From contig NC_065422.1 in assembly GCF_024362695.1 (NCBI RefSeq), positions 11,965,534-12,029,533 of the forward strand: DNA of 64,000 nt. The letters run 5' to 3'. The notes under the pieces were generated by a model. That model did not search any database, was not told where the DNA came from, and saw only the letters and a list, made by a program, of their open reading frames with translations. The translations under genes were made by a program, and so were the position numbers. The DNA comes from Pectinophora gossypiella. Its lineage: Eukaryota; Arthropoda; Insecta; Lepidoptera; Gelechiidae. How positions within the stretch are numbered: the stretch's first letter is position 1; the number at the start of each line of letters is the position of its first letter. Below are positions 32,990 through 43,482 of this stretch, piece by piece.

Positions 32990-33110
32990 AAGAATTGTAG
33001 CGTTGACAGCGACTTTCCGAACGGCGACCCGCGCTACAGCGACTCTCTTTACGGCGAGTGGCCTTATTTTCCCTTTACGTCGAGCGAGTTTTGATACCAA
33101 ATTATTTTAA
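32990..33110 (+). repeat. dispersed repeat J
   Basis: gtagcgttgacagcgacttt, ccgaacggcgacccgcgct, ctttacggcgagtggcctta, tttacgtcgagcgagttttg. The complement of 60845-60925 matches block by block. Confidence 0.6.
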
Positions 33111-33117
33111 TAGAATT

Positions 33118-33205
33118 ACATACATACATACATACATAAACTCACGCCCGTAATCCCTAATGGGGTGGGCAGAGCCACAAGTAATCAAAGACAACTTGCA
33201 GCCAC
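33118..33205 (-). repeat. LINE family C 3' end
   Basis: acatacatacatacataaac, tcacgcccgtaatccctaat, ggggtgggcagagccacaag, caaagacaacttgcagccac. Confidence 0.75.
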
Positions 33206-33570
33206 TGTTGTTTAATAGAATTAGAGTGTGAATTACAGTGAATTACACTTATTGAACAACCAATAACAGTGGATCTGTAATACCGCCCAGGCCTCCCCTC
33301 TCGTAGCTGATTCATGGTGCCCATTAAACTGGTCGCGGTCCTGGGCCTAAACAAAAAAAAAAGAAATATTAAATTCAAGAATACGTACTTCAGATAAAAT
33401 GCACCCAATTAATATTAACAAGCAAGAAAACATCGTTTAATTAACCTCGGTTTTTCCGGCCAAAAGTCGAGAGTGGGCTACAAAAAACGTATTAAAGGGA
33501 TTAATTAAAAGAAACGCCAAGAAGGGCTCAACTAGGACGTGGAGAAATTCTCAAACAACCTTTGAGGATA
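33206..33570. other. no gene recognised
   Basis: No repeat motif in 33420-33570; may be single copy. Confidence 0.35.
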
Positions 33571-33586
33571 AATAACGTGTCGCGAA

Positions 33587-34000
33587 TCTACTTTGAGGCC
33601 CTAAGAGTGAGCCCACACGACATCTACGTTGCGATGTCTACACATTACAGATTCCAATTTGAAAAAGTTGACTTACTAAAGTATTTTTTCTCCGTTATGC
33701 GTCTACTGTGAAGGCTATCTATCAAACTAAACCAGAACGTCATACCACATGATCAACAGGGGATCAATAAAGTCGAAGCGGGGAGAGATACTGGGGTGCG
33801 TCGCCGGAGTGGCAACGCACCGCTGCGTATTGTAGATACTGTTGTTTAAAGAGTAACACTTTCAAGACCAAAACGCTGCGTTGTGACGTCATGGAGCCGA
33901 TGCGTTACACAACCCCATTGGCCGTCGTCAATGTGTTGAAATTATAGCGTTACGACGCGACGTCGCAAGGCACAGGCAACGCCCGTGTGGTCGGACTCTT
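33587..34000. mobile_element. 414-bp insertion between 16-bp direct repeats
   Basis: aataacgtgtcgcgaa occurs at 33571-33586 and 34001-34016. Just inside, agagtgagcccacacgac near 33604 is inverted relative to gcccgtgtggtcggactct near 33980. Internal CpG-rich blocks (gcgttacgacgcgacgtcgc). Long duplications suit retroposition while inverted ends suit a DNA element; which is right is unresolved. Confidence 0.65.
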
Positions 34001-34030
34001 AATAACGTGTCGCGAACCTTGTCGTTTTAA

Positions 34031-35375
34031 CCCTTTATAGGTCAGAGAATTTTTTTTGAAGAATTTGATTTTTTTGTGTCGGCATGGGTTATGGGGTCCC
34101 TAAGGATTGGAAATAGTCCGATATTTTTAAATTTATTTATTTAGATTAGGCTGTAGGGGGAGGTTACGTATGTAGCCATGCCCGTTTAGGGAAAAAAATT
34201 GGTGGTTTCATATGTAACCATGACCGTTTAGGGAATAATTTTTATAATAAAACTTGGAAGTGATCAAAATAGTATAACTTTAATATTAATCAAAAAGGCA
34301 TACTAGGTATTCAAAATAAAAACAAAAAACATAAAACTCTTCAAAATACCTTCAGTAACTTTATTTTTTTATAATCATAAAAATTCAACAGTCTAAACTC
34401 TTAGGAGTCACAATGTTTAGGAACAATCCTATAAATGTACTAAAGACTTTCAAAATCTAATATTACACGTTGATAAATAAAAGTGTTAATCAAAAGTTTA
34501 ACTCTTAGAAATCACAATGGAATAAACACAATAAAATACTATTTCAACATTTGACAACAGTCTCAAATTAGCAGTCTAAATCCCCACTGATATGCATGAT
34601 AGTATCCACATCATCATCAGTTGGTAGAACAGCACAATCTGCCATGACTCCTCTTCCAACATTTCCAGGTGGTCTTACAGAACCTGGTATACGCATCTAA
34701 AACAAGCGAAAAAACCACAATATAAAAAAATATTTAAATTTCACTTATTGCACAAACCTCACTGGCCTCCATACCTTTACTTAGGCATCAAATATCATCT
34801 TTGTCCATAAAAATCTAAATAAAGTAAGTGTTTAATTTTAAAAAGTGATTATTTAATTTTGCAAAAGTTGACAGTAATAACACTAATTACTTAAATAAAA
34901 AAAATGAAAATCGAATTTCTGCACTTGTTCAAATTCTAACCTAAATATCGTTTCTAGCTACTTCTGAAATTAAAATTGTTTTTTTACTTCACAGACACAA
35001 GTCTAGACTAAGATTTATATAGGAAATTGAAGCTAGATAATTGTAGTATTTACTGATTAACATAAAAACTAGTAAAAAATGCATTTTACCAAAAAGAATT
35101 GTAATTAATTACGAGAAACACTCACCTGTCCGGTGTCGTAAACGCTTATGAGACGGTAGATACAAATGTAACCACCTTTTTTTCGCACTGTAGTATGGAC
35201 ACGTGGCCAACTTCACTTTGGTGGTTTCTTTTGTTGCTTGCGCTCGTTTAGGGACTACTCATTTTAATCATAAGGTCGACTATCAATAGAAGCTTATAAG
35301 AAATGTAGGCCTTAAGGTAAACCTTGTGAGGTGGTTACAACCGTCATACTGATTTTGCTTATGCCCTATAAAGGG
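34031..35375. mobile_element. 1.35-kb piggyBac-like element, TTAA-flanked
   Basis: TTAA at 34027-34030 and 35376-35379. Termini ccctttataggtcagag and gcatgccctataaaggg-type end (complement ccctttatagggcataag) share an 11-bp perfect inverted CCCTTTATAGG. Subterminal repeats: tatgta(g/a)ccatg(c/a)ccgtttaggga at about 34170 and 34209, and tgtaaccacc-type strings near 35165 and 35330. TTAA target plus CCC termini is the piggyBac signature. No transposase with the DDD catalytic triad is present; a small two-exon frame lies at 34568-34772. Confidence 0.75.
34568..34772 (-). CDS. possible two-exon mini-gene in the piggyBac-like element
   Basis: Minus strand. Exon 1 34758-34772 codes MEASE; intron 34697-34757 (61 nt, GT at 34757, acceptor cttgttttag ending 34697); exon 2 34568-34696 continues MRIPGSVRPPGNVGRG, then VMADCAVLPTDDDVDTIMH and ISGDLDC-stop. 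Exon 2 alone is open from its own ATG directly after the acceptor. Composition is protein-like and ends in an acidic patch. It may be the remnant of an internally deleted transposase or accessory gene. No homologue recognised; the splice prediction is inference. Confidence 0.3.
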
Positions 35376-35379
35376 TTAA

Positions 35380-37378
35380 GGCTTTATGGCATTGAGCTTT
35401 GTAGAGTTTTCGCTGTTGGTTCTTAGAACTAATTAATAGCAATTCCTTTTCGTGACACCTTTTTTCTTCTTAATTAGTTCCCATGGAGGAACTTTTTGTG
35501 CCAGATCTCCTCGGCCATTATACGACCGATAATAGGATTGTAGGATATGACTAAAATAGAATCTCGTCTTGAAAATGTGAACGTCTTGAATCTTGGATTT
35601 TGTAAATTGTTAGTAATAAGCTTTAATGTAGACTATTGTAGGCTATACGTGTGTAGCGCGGCGATTGGCGGACGGGGCACATTCCTCTCAGTATTTGTGC
35701 TAGGCCATTATATGGACGATTACCTGTCATAATTATTTAAAATTATTCGATTGGGTTTGGATATGGGGTCTTAGGGTCATAATCTCACTACAATTGATGT
35801 TTTATTGAGCTGTAAGTACCTATTCCAAATAAAAAGCTGTGTAATAAATGGATCTATTAATTTTGTTTATTGTTCTTTTTATTAAAGTGTTTGTTCAATG
35901 AGTTAGGTACTTTATTTTATAAATTGTTATAAAAATTGTCTCGAACTTTTAAAATGATGATGATTATTTCTATTTTTTACGGCCATCGTATTAAAAATCT
36001 CAATTTATACGTATATATATTTTAGTATTACCTATTTATAGTTTCGTGGTTTAGTTAAATAAAACATGTAACAATTTTTGGTGACAAAATACCAAGAGTA
36101 GTGCAGATATTTTATAAAAAAATTGCAAAAAAATAATGCGAGAAAAGCAAAAATATTGAAATTTGTTTTTTATAATAGTATAATTATAAATAATATTTCA
36201 TTTAAAAATATAAAAAAATACCTTCAAAAATACCTTACATACCCAATTATTTTTTTAAGGGGCCTTTCGATGGGTCGTCAATACTAATACCCTGACACAA
36301 CCTCACTAACGCACACGGTAGAAAAATATTTTTTTATAACATATAAACTTTTACATCCCTCTTTCAAACACTTCATCATACAAGTAAAAACAAACCCCGA
36401 CCTCCCGTTAAACAGTTTTAGAACACAGAAAGCATATTCGGGAAGTGTTGTAGGATGTCAGTCTTCCTGGAATTTATGTGTTTTGTGAATAACATGGTTA
36501 CCACATTTCATCTCACTTCGAGGGCCCCTTGCTTTATGTTAAGAAGCTTTTGAGAGCAAAAATACGAATTTATATTCCGGCTCGCATTAATTTTACCCGC
36601 GTTTCCCCGCATTAAAATCAGTTTGAGTAGCTATTTAAAACGTCATTTTAGAGGTATTTGTTATTTTTGTAAATGGAAATATTTTTGATGGAATGGGTGT
36701 AAAGAAATTCACAATAGTGATTACAATCGCTTATCACGCGAATGTCGAAATAACTCGTTTAAAATTGGTGATGGGCTATTCTGTACTCCATTTTTACGGC
36801 CAAGTAGTTAATGCCATGTGATGCAAACATACACAGTAAAAAAAGATCTTCCATACTGTCAGTACCTATTGATAGTCTGTCAAATTTTATACAATATATT
36901 TAGTTGATAAGTTTTGTACTTACCACCTTTGTTATCTTTATGTTAAAAAGCGGTGCGAATGAAAGATTTTTCTTATTATTATTAAATTTCACCAAAGTTT
37001 TCGAGAAAAACATGAAAGACCCTTGCTGGATATTTGTAAAAGCATTTTCTAAGTAGCTGTTTAACATGATTTTAGAGTTATTTGTTACCATTGTAATGGA
37101 AAAATCCAACATAGCTACCTCGACCCAAACGACGAGGTTTTTGGGGGTTAGAATGGTAATAAAAGATATATTTGTGAGAGAAATGAGAGCTATTACGAAG
37201 GCTCTCGGTCAACCCTTGGCGCTTTAATTTCTTTTTAGGGAGGACAAGTATTTTGTAAGAGCTAACATTAACATTTTCAAGGAAAATACTTCATCTTAAC
37301 GGAAAGGAAAATGGTGAAAATATCCGATTTTCAGGAAGGAAAAATAATGGTAAGTTCCGTGGTGCCGATGAAACATTC
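35380..37378. other. no gene recognised
   Basis: AT-rich, especially 35800-36260. 36430-36620 looks single-copy and less biased. A family E scrap (gccaagtagttaatgccatg) is at 36800. Open frames at 35547 and 36900 are unsupported. Confidence 0.35.
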
Positions 37379-37831
37379 AATTTGTTTCTGAACTATAAAC
37401 GACTACCACAGAATATTGACATTATTATGGATAATAAAAGAATTGATAAAGTTAACAGTACAAACTTCTTAGGTGTCACTATTGATAGTCATTTGAACTG
37501 GAAGTCACACATAGACAAAATAAATAACAAAATTTCCCGCAGCTGCTATGCTATATCAATTTTGTCTAATGTGACATCAAGAGAAGTTGCAAAAAATGTC
37601 TATTATGGATATGTCTATCCTCAATTGACATATGGCATAATATTTTGGGGCAACTCGGTTAATGTGCAATCTATATTTGTGTTACAAAAAAAATGTCTAC
37701 GAATTATATATAAAGTAAAAAAATGTGAATCTTAAAGGACTGTATTTAATAAGGAAAGAATTTTAACTTTGACATGTATATATATACTAGAAGTTTGCTT
37801 ATTTATCAAGGGAAATATGGAATATTTTTAC
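37379..37831 (+). pseudogene. Jockey-like LINE reverse transcriptase, split 5' part
   Basis: The frame reads FLNYKRLPQNIDIIMDNKRI, then the conserved FLGVTIDSHLNWKSHIDKI, LSNVTSREVAKNVYYG, YVYPQLTYGIIFWGNS, IFVLQKKCLRIIY. An in-frame TAA at 37733 interrupts, then RTVFNKERILTLTCIYILEV and CLFIKGNMEYF. These are the RT thumb/C-terminal motifs (FLG-x-x-x-D, YG-x-x-x-WG, LQK-x-x-RI) of Jockey-like non-LTR elements. The 5' end is truncated before the YADD motif. The frame stops at 37829-37831 where another repeat (ccgacttcaaaaaagg) begins, and resumes at about 39999. Confidence 0.85.
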
Positions 37832-37867
37832 CGACTTCAAAAAAGGAGGAGGTTCTCAATTCGACCG

Positions 37868-37905
<38 letters not shown>

Positions 37906-38125
37906 GTTCGGGCATATCTTCGTCGTATATGAACCGATTTTGATAATTCTTTTTTTGTTTGAAAGGAGATATACCCAAGGGGGTCCCATGTCAAGGAAGT
38001 CAGGATCTGATGATGGAAGACCAGAGAAATCGAGGGGAATTTTCAAAAATCGTAGGAGCGACTAGTGCGTTTGTAAAGTCATATTGATCGGATCGATCTT
38101 TAGGCTTCGGGAAAACTTCCCGACC
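37832..38125 (+). repeat. ccgacttcaaaaaagg repeat, 5' part
   Basis: ccgacttcaaaaaaggagga, ggttctcaattcgaccgtat, a T tract of about 29 nt, tgtttgttcgggcatatctt, atgaaccgattttgataatt, ggagatatacccaagggggt. This widespread insect repeat begins exactly where the LINE RT frame breaks. The same ccgacttcaaa motif starts the foldback at 39203. Confidence 0.6.
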
Positions 38126-38766
38126 TTCGAAAACTGGTCAGCATCAGGGAGACACCCTATGGCCTGGCAAAACTATACAACCTGGAGCAATTTTTCTTTC
38201 ACGAAACGTATTTAAATCTTGATCAAATCCAATCGCCGGTGCAAAAAAAACAAAATGGCGGAAAAACAAGATGGCCGCCATACAAAATTTTGTCGATTTT
38301 GGAAGACGCCCCTTTGGGTAAAAATAATGTATGGGGCGCTTACTCAAAACGTCATGTAGAGTACGGAAATACTTTCTGGTCACCAAAAATTGCTCCGCAT
38401 CAGAGAAATACTCTACGGCCTGGCAAAACTATCGCACGTGAACCAATATTTCTTTCAGAGCACTTATTTAAATCTTGGTCAAATTCCATAGCGTGTGAAA
38501 AAAAAATGGCGGAAAAACAAGATGGCCGCCATACAAAATTTTGTTTTTCCAGAAAATGTCTTGGGGGTAAAAATGATGTATAGGGGTGTGATCGGAACGT
38601 CATCTTTGAAAACTGCTCCCAATCAGGGAGACATTCTACGGCCTGGCAAACCTATTGCACTTGGATTTTGTTTGTTTCCACGACACCCATTTAAATCATG
38701 GTCAAATTCTGTCGCCGGTGAAAAAAAACAAAATGGCGGAAAAACAAGATGGCCGCCATACGAAGA
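38126..38766 (+). repeat. tandem array of about 225-256-bp units
   Basis: Three units begin near 38126, 38382 and 38607 with (g)catcag(g)gagacaccctatgg-like sequence and contain gcctggcaaaactat, ttaaatcttg(a/g)tcaaat and, in each, aaaatggcggaaaaacaaga, tggccgccatac. The last is an imperfect palindrome (atggcgg/ccgccat). Unit 1 is about 33 bp longer near its end; unit 3 stops after its palindrome. Confidence 0.75.
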
Positions 38767-38886
38767 GGGACAGTTTCGAATAAACAGGACACGCGAGCTG
38801 CTTTAGCAGCGAGCGAACCACGCGAAATCTACTGTATCTATATGTGTGCGTGAGTGTGTATGATAGCAGCTTCCACTGACAACCAC

Positions 38887-38892
38887 ATGTGT

Positions 38893-38957
<65 letters not shown>

Positions 38958-38962
38958 CGCTT

Positions 38963-39029
<67 letters not shown>

Positions 39030-39030
39030 T

Positions 39031-39075
<45 letters not shown>

Positions 39076-39094
39076 AGTGTGTGTGTGTGTGTGT
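38887..39094. repeat. (GT)n microsatellite with GC interruptions
   Basis: About 208 bp of gt repeats broken by gcgcgcgcgc and gtgagt units. Open frames on both strands encode only Cys-Val or His-Thr repeats and are not genes. Alternating purine-pyrimidine tract able to form Z-DNA. Confidence 0.95.
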
Positions 39095-39202
39095 AAACAT
39101 GTTCATCAATAATAATTGTGATCACTACTAATCATGCTGAAAATTTGTCTGTCTCTGCATCCTTGCTCGGTCTAACCATCACTTAAAATCGTAAAATAAA
39201 AT

Positions 39203-39632
39203 AAAATTTTTAACAAAAAAAACCGACTTCAAACGCAAAACTAAAAAGCAATAAATAAATTTACTTCGCACAAAGTAATTAGTACGTATTTTCAATTAGT
39301 TAATTAATTTTATAAATCTGAAGTCGGTGCCAAGTAAATGCTACAACAACCCTACTACAATATCAAATTACTATGTACACACAATATTGTTTAATACCTA
39401 TATCAAAGCAATTACAAAACAATGTCAAACAAAAAATTACAAAACAATCAGTATTGAATTTTGAAAAATATATAAATCGGTACTTCGTTGTAGCATTTCC
39501 TTGGCACCGGCTTCAGATTTATAAAATTAATTAACTAATTGAAAATACGTACTAATTACTTTGTGCGAAGTAAATTTATTTATTGCTTTTTAGTTTTGCG
39601 TTTGAAGTCGGTTTTTTTTTGTTAAAAATTTT
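39203..39632. mobile_element. 430-bp foldback element, about 143-bp arms
   Basis: Left arm from 39203 (aaaatttttaacaaaaaaaa, ccgacttcaaacgcaaaact, cttcgcacaaagtaattagt, ttttataaatctgaagtcgg). Right arm 39487-39632 is its complement with only about three differences. The loop of about 140 bp is AT-rich. Arms this similar give an extremely stable hairpin. Lies inside the block that splits the LINE gene. Confidence 0.85.
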
Positions 39633-39703
39633 ATTTTTTGTAAAACAAGTAGTGCTAAACATAATGTCAGGAGTCAATGGCCCCGATTCCTGCAGACATC
39701 TCT

Positions 39704-39950
39704 TAATTTTACTTTAAGTTATACCTGTCATTTTCTTATCCGCCGAAAAGGAAAGGGACGGATGATTGACAGCTCTTAATTTTAGGAAGAATGAGTAAAT
39801 AAATGAATAACCCGGGCGAATTTTTAGACGGTTGTTTTAGATTTGTGCTTAAAATTGACGTGTGTTCCATAAATTTTATGCTTGTCGATTACCCGTCCCT
39901 TTCCTTTTCGGCGGATAAGAAAATGACAGATATAACCTAAAATAAAATTA
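39704..39950. mobile_element. 247-bp foldback MITE, about 58-bp arms
   Basis: Left arm 39704-39761 (taattttactttaagttata, ttcttatccgccgaaaagg, aaagggacgg) pairs with 39893-39950 (ccgtccctttccttttcgg, cggataagaaaatgacagat, cctaaaataaaatta) with a few mismatches. Loop non-coding. Confidence 0.8.
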
Positions 39951-39989
39951 GATGGTATTTACAGGAATTAGCACCATTATAAATATAAT

Positions 39990-40365
39990 CTGTGTTAGGT
40001 ACGATCTTCTAGCTATACTTTAGATAAAAGCACCTATGTTACTGGCATAAAAGTATTTAATCATTTGCCAAATTGTATTAAATCACTGGATGGCCCTCAA
40101 TTTAAAAGAAATCTAAAGGAATGGCTAGTTGAGAAGTGTTTTTATGGTTTGCATGAGTACTTCGGCTTAACTTGGTGATTGTGTCGGAGTTTTATTGTTT
40201 GTATGTTGGATTGTTTGAGTATTGAGTTTAAATTAACTACTAAATCTATTGTACCTCCTAATATTGTACGTCCGTAAAGGACAAACTGTTGATACCTTGT
40301 AAAATGTAACACCCATTAGACACACAGTTAGACAATAAACGATTATCTTATCCTATCTTATCTTA
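39990..40365 (+). pseudogene. Jockey-like LINE reverse transcriptase, split 3' part and tail
   Basis: After an in-frame TAG at 39996-39998 the frame is open from 39999 to a TGA at 40176-40178: VRSSSYTLDKSTYVTGIKVF, NHLPNCIKSLDGPQF, KRNLKEWLVEKCFYGLHEYF, GLTW. The (G)IKVFN-x-LP ... KR-x-LK-x-WL pattern is the extreme C-terminus of Jockey-like RTs and completes the fragment at 37379-37831. The 3' UTR has AATAAA at 40334-40339 and a tandem tail (atcttatcctatcttatctt). About 2.15 kb of other repeats separates the halves. Confidence 0.85.
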
Positions 40366-40489
40366 TTTAATTTCCGTTTTTATTTTAAAACCGTACCGTT
40401 TTTTTTTGTTTAAATACACTTCTGCGCCTCTCGTATTATAATGTTATATATTCAAATGTAGCATAGAATAAGAAATAATACTACGTACT

Positions 40490-40690
40490 TATGCAACGGC
40501 AACTTTCCGTTCCCCACCAGCGTCTGAGCTAAGTTTACCTCACCCTCCCTCGAACATAGTTTAATCTTCAATCGTATGGGGGTCAGACGTCACACACACA
40601 GATGCGCGTGTACGATAACGTCAACGTGTAGTGTCTGTGTAAAACGAGGTGTTTTGTATGAAGTGTCCGGGGTGTGACTGTAGGTATCTT
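40490..40690 (+). repeat. dispersed repeat G, longest copy
   Basis: ccaccagcgtctgagctaag, tttacctcaccctccctcg, ggggtcagacgtcacacaca, gtgtctgtgtaaaacgaggt, gttttgtatgaagtgtccgg. The complement of 13195-13295 plus the 16010-16150 segment. Confidence 0.6.
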
Positions 40691-42536
40691 TTTGATTTAA
40701 GCGCACGAGGAATGTACGTGAAGTCAACTCCAAATGATGCCGTTGCCTGAGACGGTAAGTGCCGAACGCGTTGTGTGTTTTTAATTCGCTCCCAGTCCAA
40801 TATAGAAGTATTTCTATTAAGAGTTTAAATAGTCAGCTAGGATTTCACAATCAGTAATATTAGAAACTGGAACGAAACAACAAAGAACGTGGAAGCAGAA
40901 TTATGGAACAGAACTCCGTAATAAAATACCGATATAAGAGACATTTCAAAGTTATAACAACTGTCATTCAGTTTACAACGTGCCAAAGAAGGAACGAAGA
41001 AACAATATAATTGGGACAGACAAGACAATTGTTTGTTCCGCTTTTCAACACATCAAAGAGATTTTGTGCCATTTGAAAAGCATTATTATTTCTAAATAAA
41101 ATATACCTACCTACAAATAGATCAGACAGGACTAGAATAAGTAATTTACTTATACTGATAATGGGTTTCGGGATTAGAAGGAAACTCACTGAGTCGAAGA
41201 AGAAACGAATTTATTCACTATACACACACACTGTACACAGCTTCCGCACAGGGCTTCGCGGTATCACTCCGTTTCCGTGCGACACTCGAACACAGCATGA
41301 AACACGACACTAGCACTGCACTAACACTGCGCTTAACACTGCACTTAACACTGCTTAAACACTTTTCTTCACTTCCACTTTTACTTTACTTCCACTATTT
41401 CACTTCTTCTTCTTGCTCCGATCGATCTTGCTGGCGAAGAGTGGTTGTATATGCGTACGCATTTCTGCTAGAGGCGTGATGCTATGTTATGTCGTATTAT
41501 GATATTATTGTTACCGAAAAGGCACATTTACACGAACACAGTGACTGTACACACATTGGCGTGATACGGTAGAAAATAGGCAGATTGTTTAGCGCATCTC
41601 TAAGAATAGTTTTACTCTATGACCTGATGGGCGGTTGGAATGATACAATAATAACGAGCTATTAAAGGAATATGCTTCTGTTTGTTTATAGCTATAAAAA
41701 GTTACAGGTACCTCTTATAATATAAAAAGTATTCTGACGCTTTCATCGTTATTTGATGCTCTAAAACTCTCGTAATAGGAGGACACTACACCTGATATTT
41801 GTGTCACTATAAAAATATATTTTTTAAAGTTGCCAGCCTTTTTTTTAGTACGTATTTATTAAAATCATGAAAGTATTCGATAAAATAACACAACATTAGC
41901 TCACAACTGTATTCCCAATTAATCAGATAATCAGGATATTCAGAGGTACATTCGTCGCATGGTTTTTTTTGTCCTTCATCAGTCTTTTTTCTGCGTTAGG
42001 GTTATGGGGATGCAGAAACCCAAACAGATGGAAATAAGGAGAGAGAGTCCTCCGAAGCCCTTGACACGCAAACACAACGACACTTCAACAATACCATTTC
42101 CACATCAGAAAACGCATAAAGCGCATACACGTCGTGTAAAATCTCTATTTCGGAGCCTAAAACCAAATATTTATATTTACAGAGTTATCAATCCGAATCG
42201 TTTGACACATCGAAAATAAACATTTCTGTGGTGGCGACATCAAAGCTGCGATCTGATTTAATTTATGTCCGTGTCATAGAACAAGCAATACCTTAAACTA
42301 CCCATATAAAACTGAAGGACGAAATATATTGTGATGTGACCTCGTTGAGGCACTTGACATTGTCACTACAGGTACTAAAACAGGTCTAGGTCTAGGGGAT
42401 ATTATTATGTTTATTAATCAATTACTTATTATTAGGTATAACATTTTAAAAATATAACAAAGGGGAAGCTAGATAGATATCAACGTTGTTCCCGGCGCAC
42501 GGCCCCATCGACACTCCATCTGACAACTGACAATTA
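40691..42536. other. no gene recognised
   Basis: 41310-41362 is a short imperfect tandem of cactaacactgc-like units. 41200-41480 as a whole (antisense polyadenylation-like tttatt, CA-rich start) could be a solo LTR, but I find no second LTR, primer-binding site or clean ends. An 86-codon frame at 41959-42219 is unsupported. Confidence 0.35.
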
Positions 42537-42745
42537 ACGCGCCAACCAGGATGATGTGAAATCGTCATCATCACAATACCTGGGCAAAGGTATCCCTCCA
42601 TTTTCTCTAGGACTCTCTTTCCAGTGCTTCTTCCGGCCAGCCTTCCAGGAAAGCATCCAAGTCGTCGCACCATCTCCGCCTCGGTCTGCCACGCCTGCTC
42701 TGTCTATTAGGAGACCATTCTGTGGTGATCTTAGCCGACAGGTCG
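42537..42745 (-). pseudogene. LINE RT C-terminal remnant
   Basis: Minus strand reads MPNDLSAKITTEWSPNRQSR, RGRPRRRWCDDLDAFLEGWP, EEALERES, then a stop, then RKWRDTFAQ. RGRP-x-x-RW-x-DDLD followed by a W-R-x-x-x-x-A-Q end is a recognisable non-LTR RT terminus. One in-frame stop. A related end is at 46085-46350. Confidence 0.8.
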
Positions 42746-42789
42746 TTAGGCATCCGACAGACTATGAGAACGACAATCTCCACCCCGCA

Positions 42790-42960
42790 CCATAAGAGTT
42801 TGAAGCGAGCTCAATTTACCTCAACCCCGATAAGTAGTAAAGAGTAAGGGAGAGCTCGCGGAATCTGTCTCACTCCCACGCACGAGGTAAGGCACACGGT
42901 ATAAACGAGATATCTGTATGGAGTGTCCGGTCTATGGCTGTGATCTTATATAATTTATGT
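42790..42960 (+). repeat. dispersed repeat G relative
   Basis: tttgaagcgagctcaattta, cctcaaccccgataag, cacggtataaacgagatatc, tgtatggagtgtccgg. Diverged from 40490-40690. Confidence 0.5.
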
Positions 42961-43379
42961 CCGTGTTTATAGTTCAGTCACACGGCTGACGTGTAAGAAA
43001 CGATCGTTTAGTATTGTGTTGCATCATTTCTAGGAATGTGTGTCGATTTAAATATAATATTTGGGGATCAGAAAGATACTCATAAATATCACTCCAGGCT
43101 AACAAAACAAAGACATGTGTTCGCGATCAGATACAGGATGTTTTAAACAGAGGCCAGTAGGGCTTATGTGCATCGTGATAACATTTTGTCACGGTCATTT
43201 TATCGATTCTGACGATATAATTATGTCGTTTTGTCGATTGGTGCTATGCTAATATGTGACTCGGAATAAGTCATGTCGTTCTGTCAAAATACGAACAAAA
43301 TCACGTTGCTTGCATGTTAGGGAAAATAAACAAACTTATCGATTTCGACAAAATTTATTGGATTTATTGAATCGATCCT

Positions 43380-43482
43380 TTGATGAGAGTGGAAGAAGCG
43401 GAAGTGGCATGTCAGGATCGTAGTAAGTGAAATTCTGTGGTTTCTGCCTACCCCAATGGAAAAGGGCGTGATCTTATGTATG
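43380..43482 (+). repeat. LINE 3' tail (EEAR family)
   Basis: tgatgagagtggaagaagcg, gaagtggcatgtcaggatcg, tgaaattctgtggtttctgc, ctaccccaatggaaaagggc, then gtatgtat. The TIR element at 43483 sits in its (TATG)n tail. Confidence 0.7.

Noticed and set aside
38126..38766. CRISPR-like or satellite array
   Set aside because: Units are over 220 bp, only three copies, diverged and without unique spacers; this is an ordinary large tandem repeat in a eukaryotic genome.
38702..39131. Long open frames encoding His-Thr or Cys-Val repeats on both strands
   Set aside because: They are translations of the GT/CA microsatellite; both strands are open simply because the repeat has no stops.
41200..41480. Solo LTR of a retrotransposon
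   Set aside because: CA-rich repeats and an antisense polyadenylation-like site are suggestive, but no TG...CA ends, target duplication or second copy is visible.
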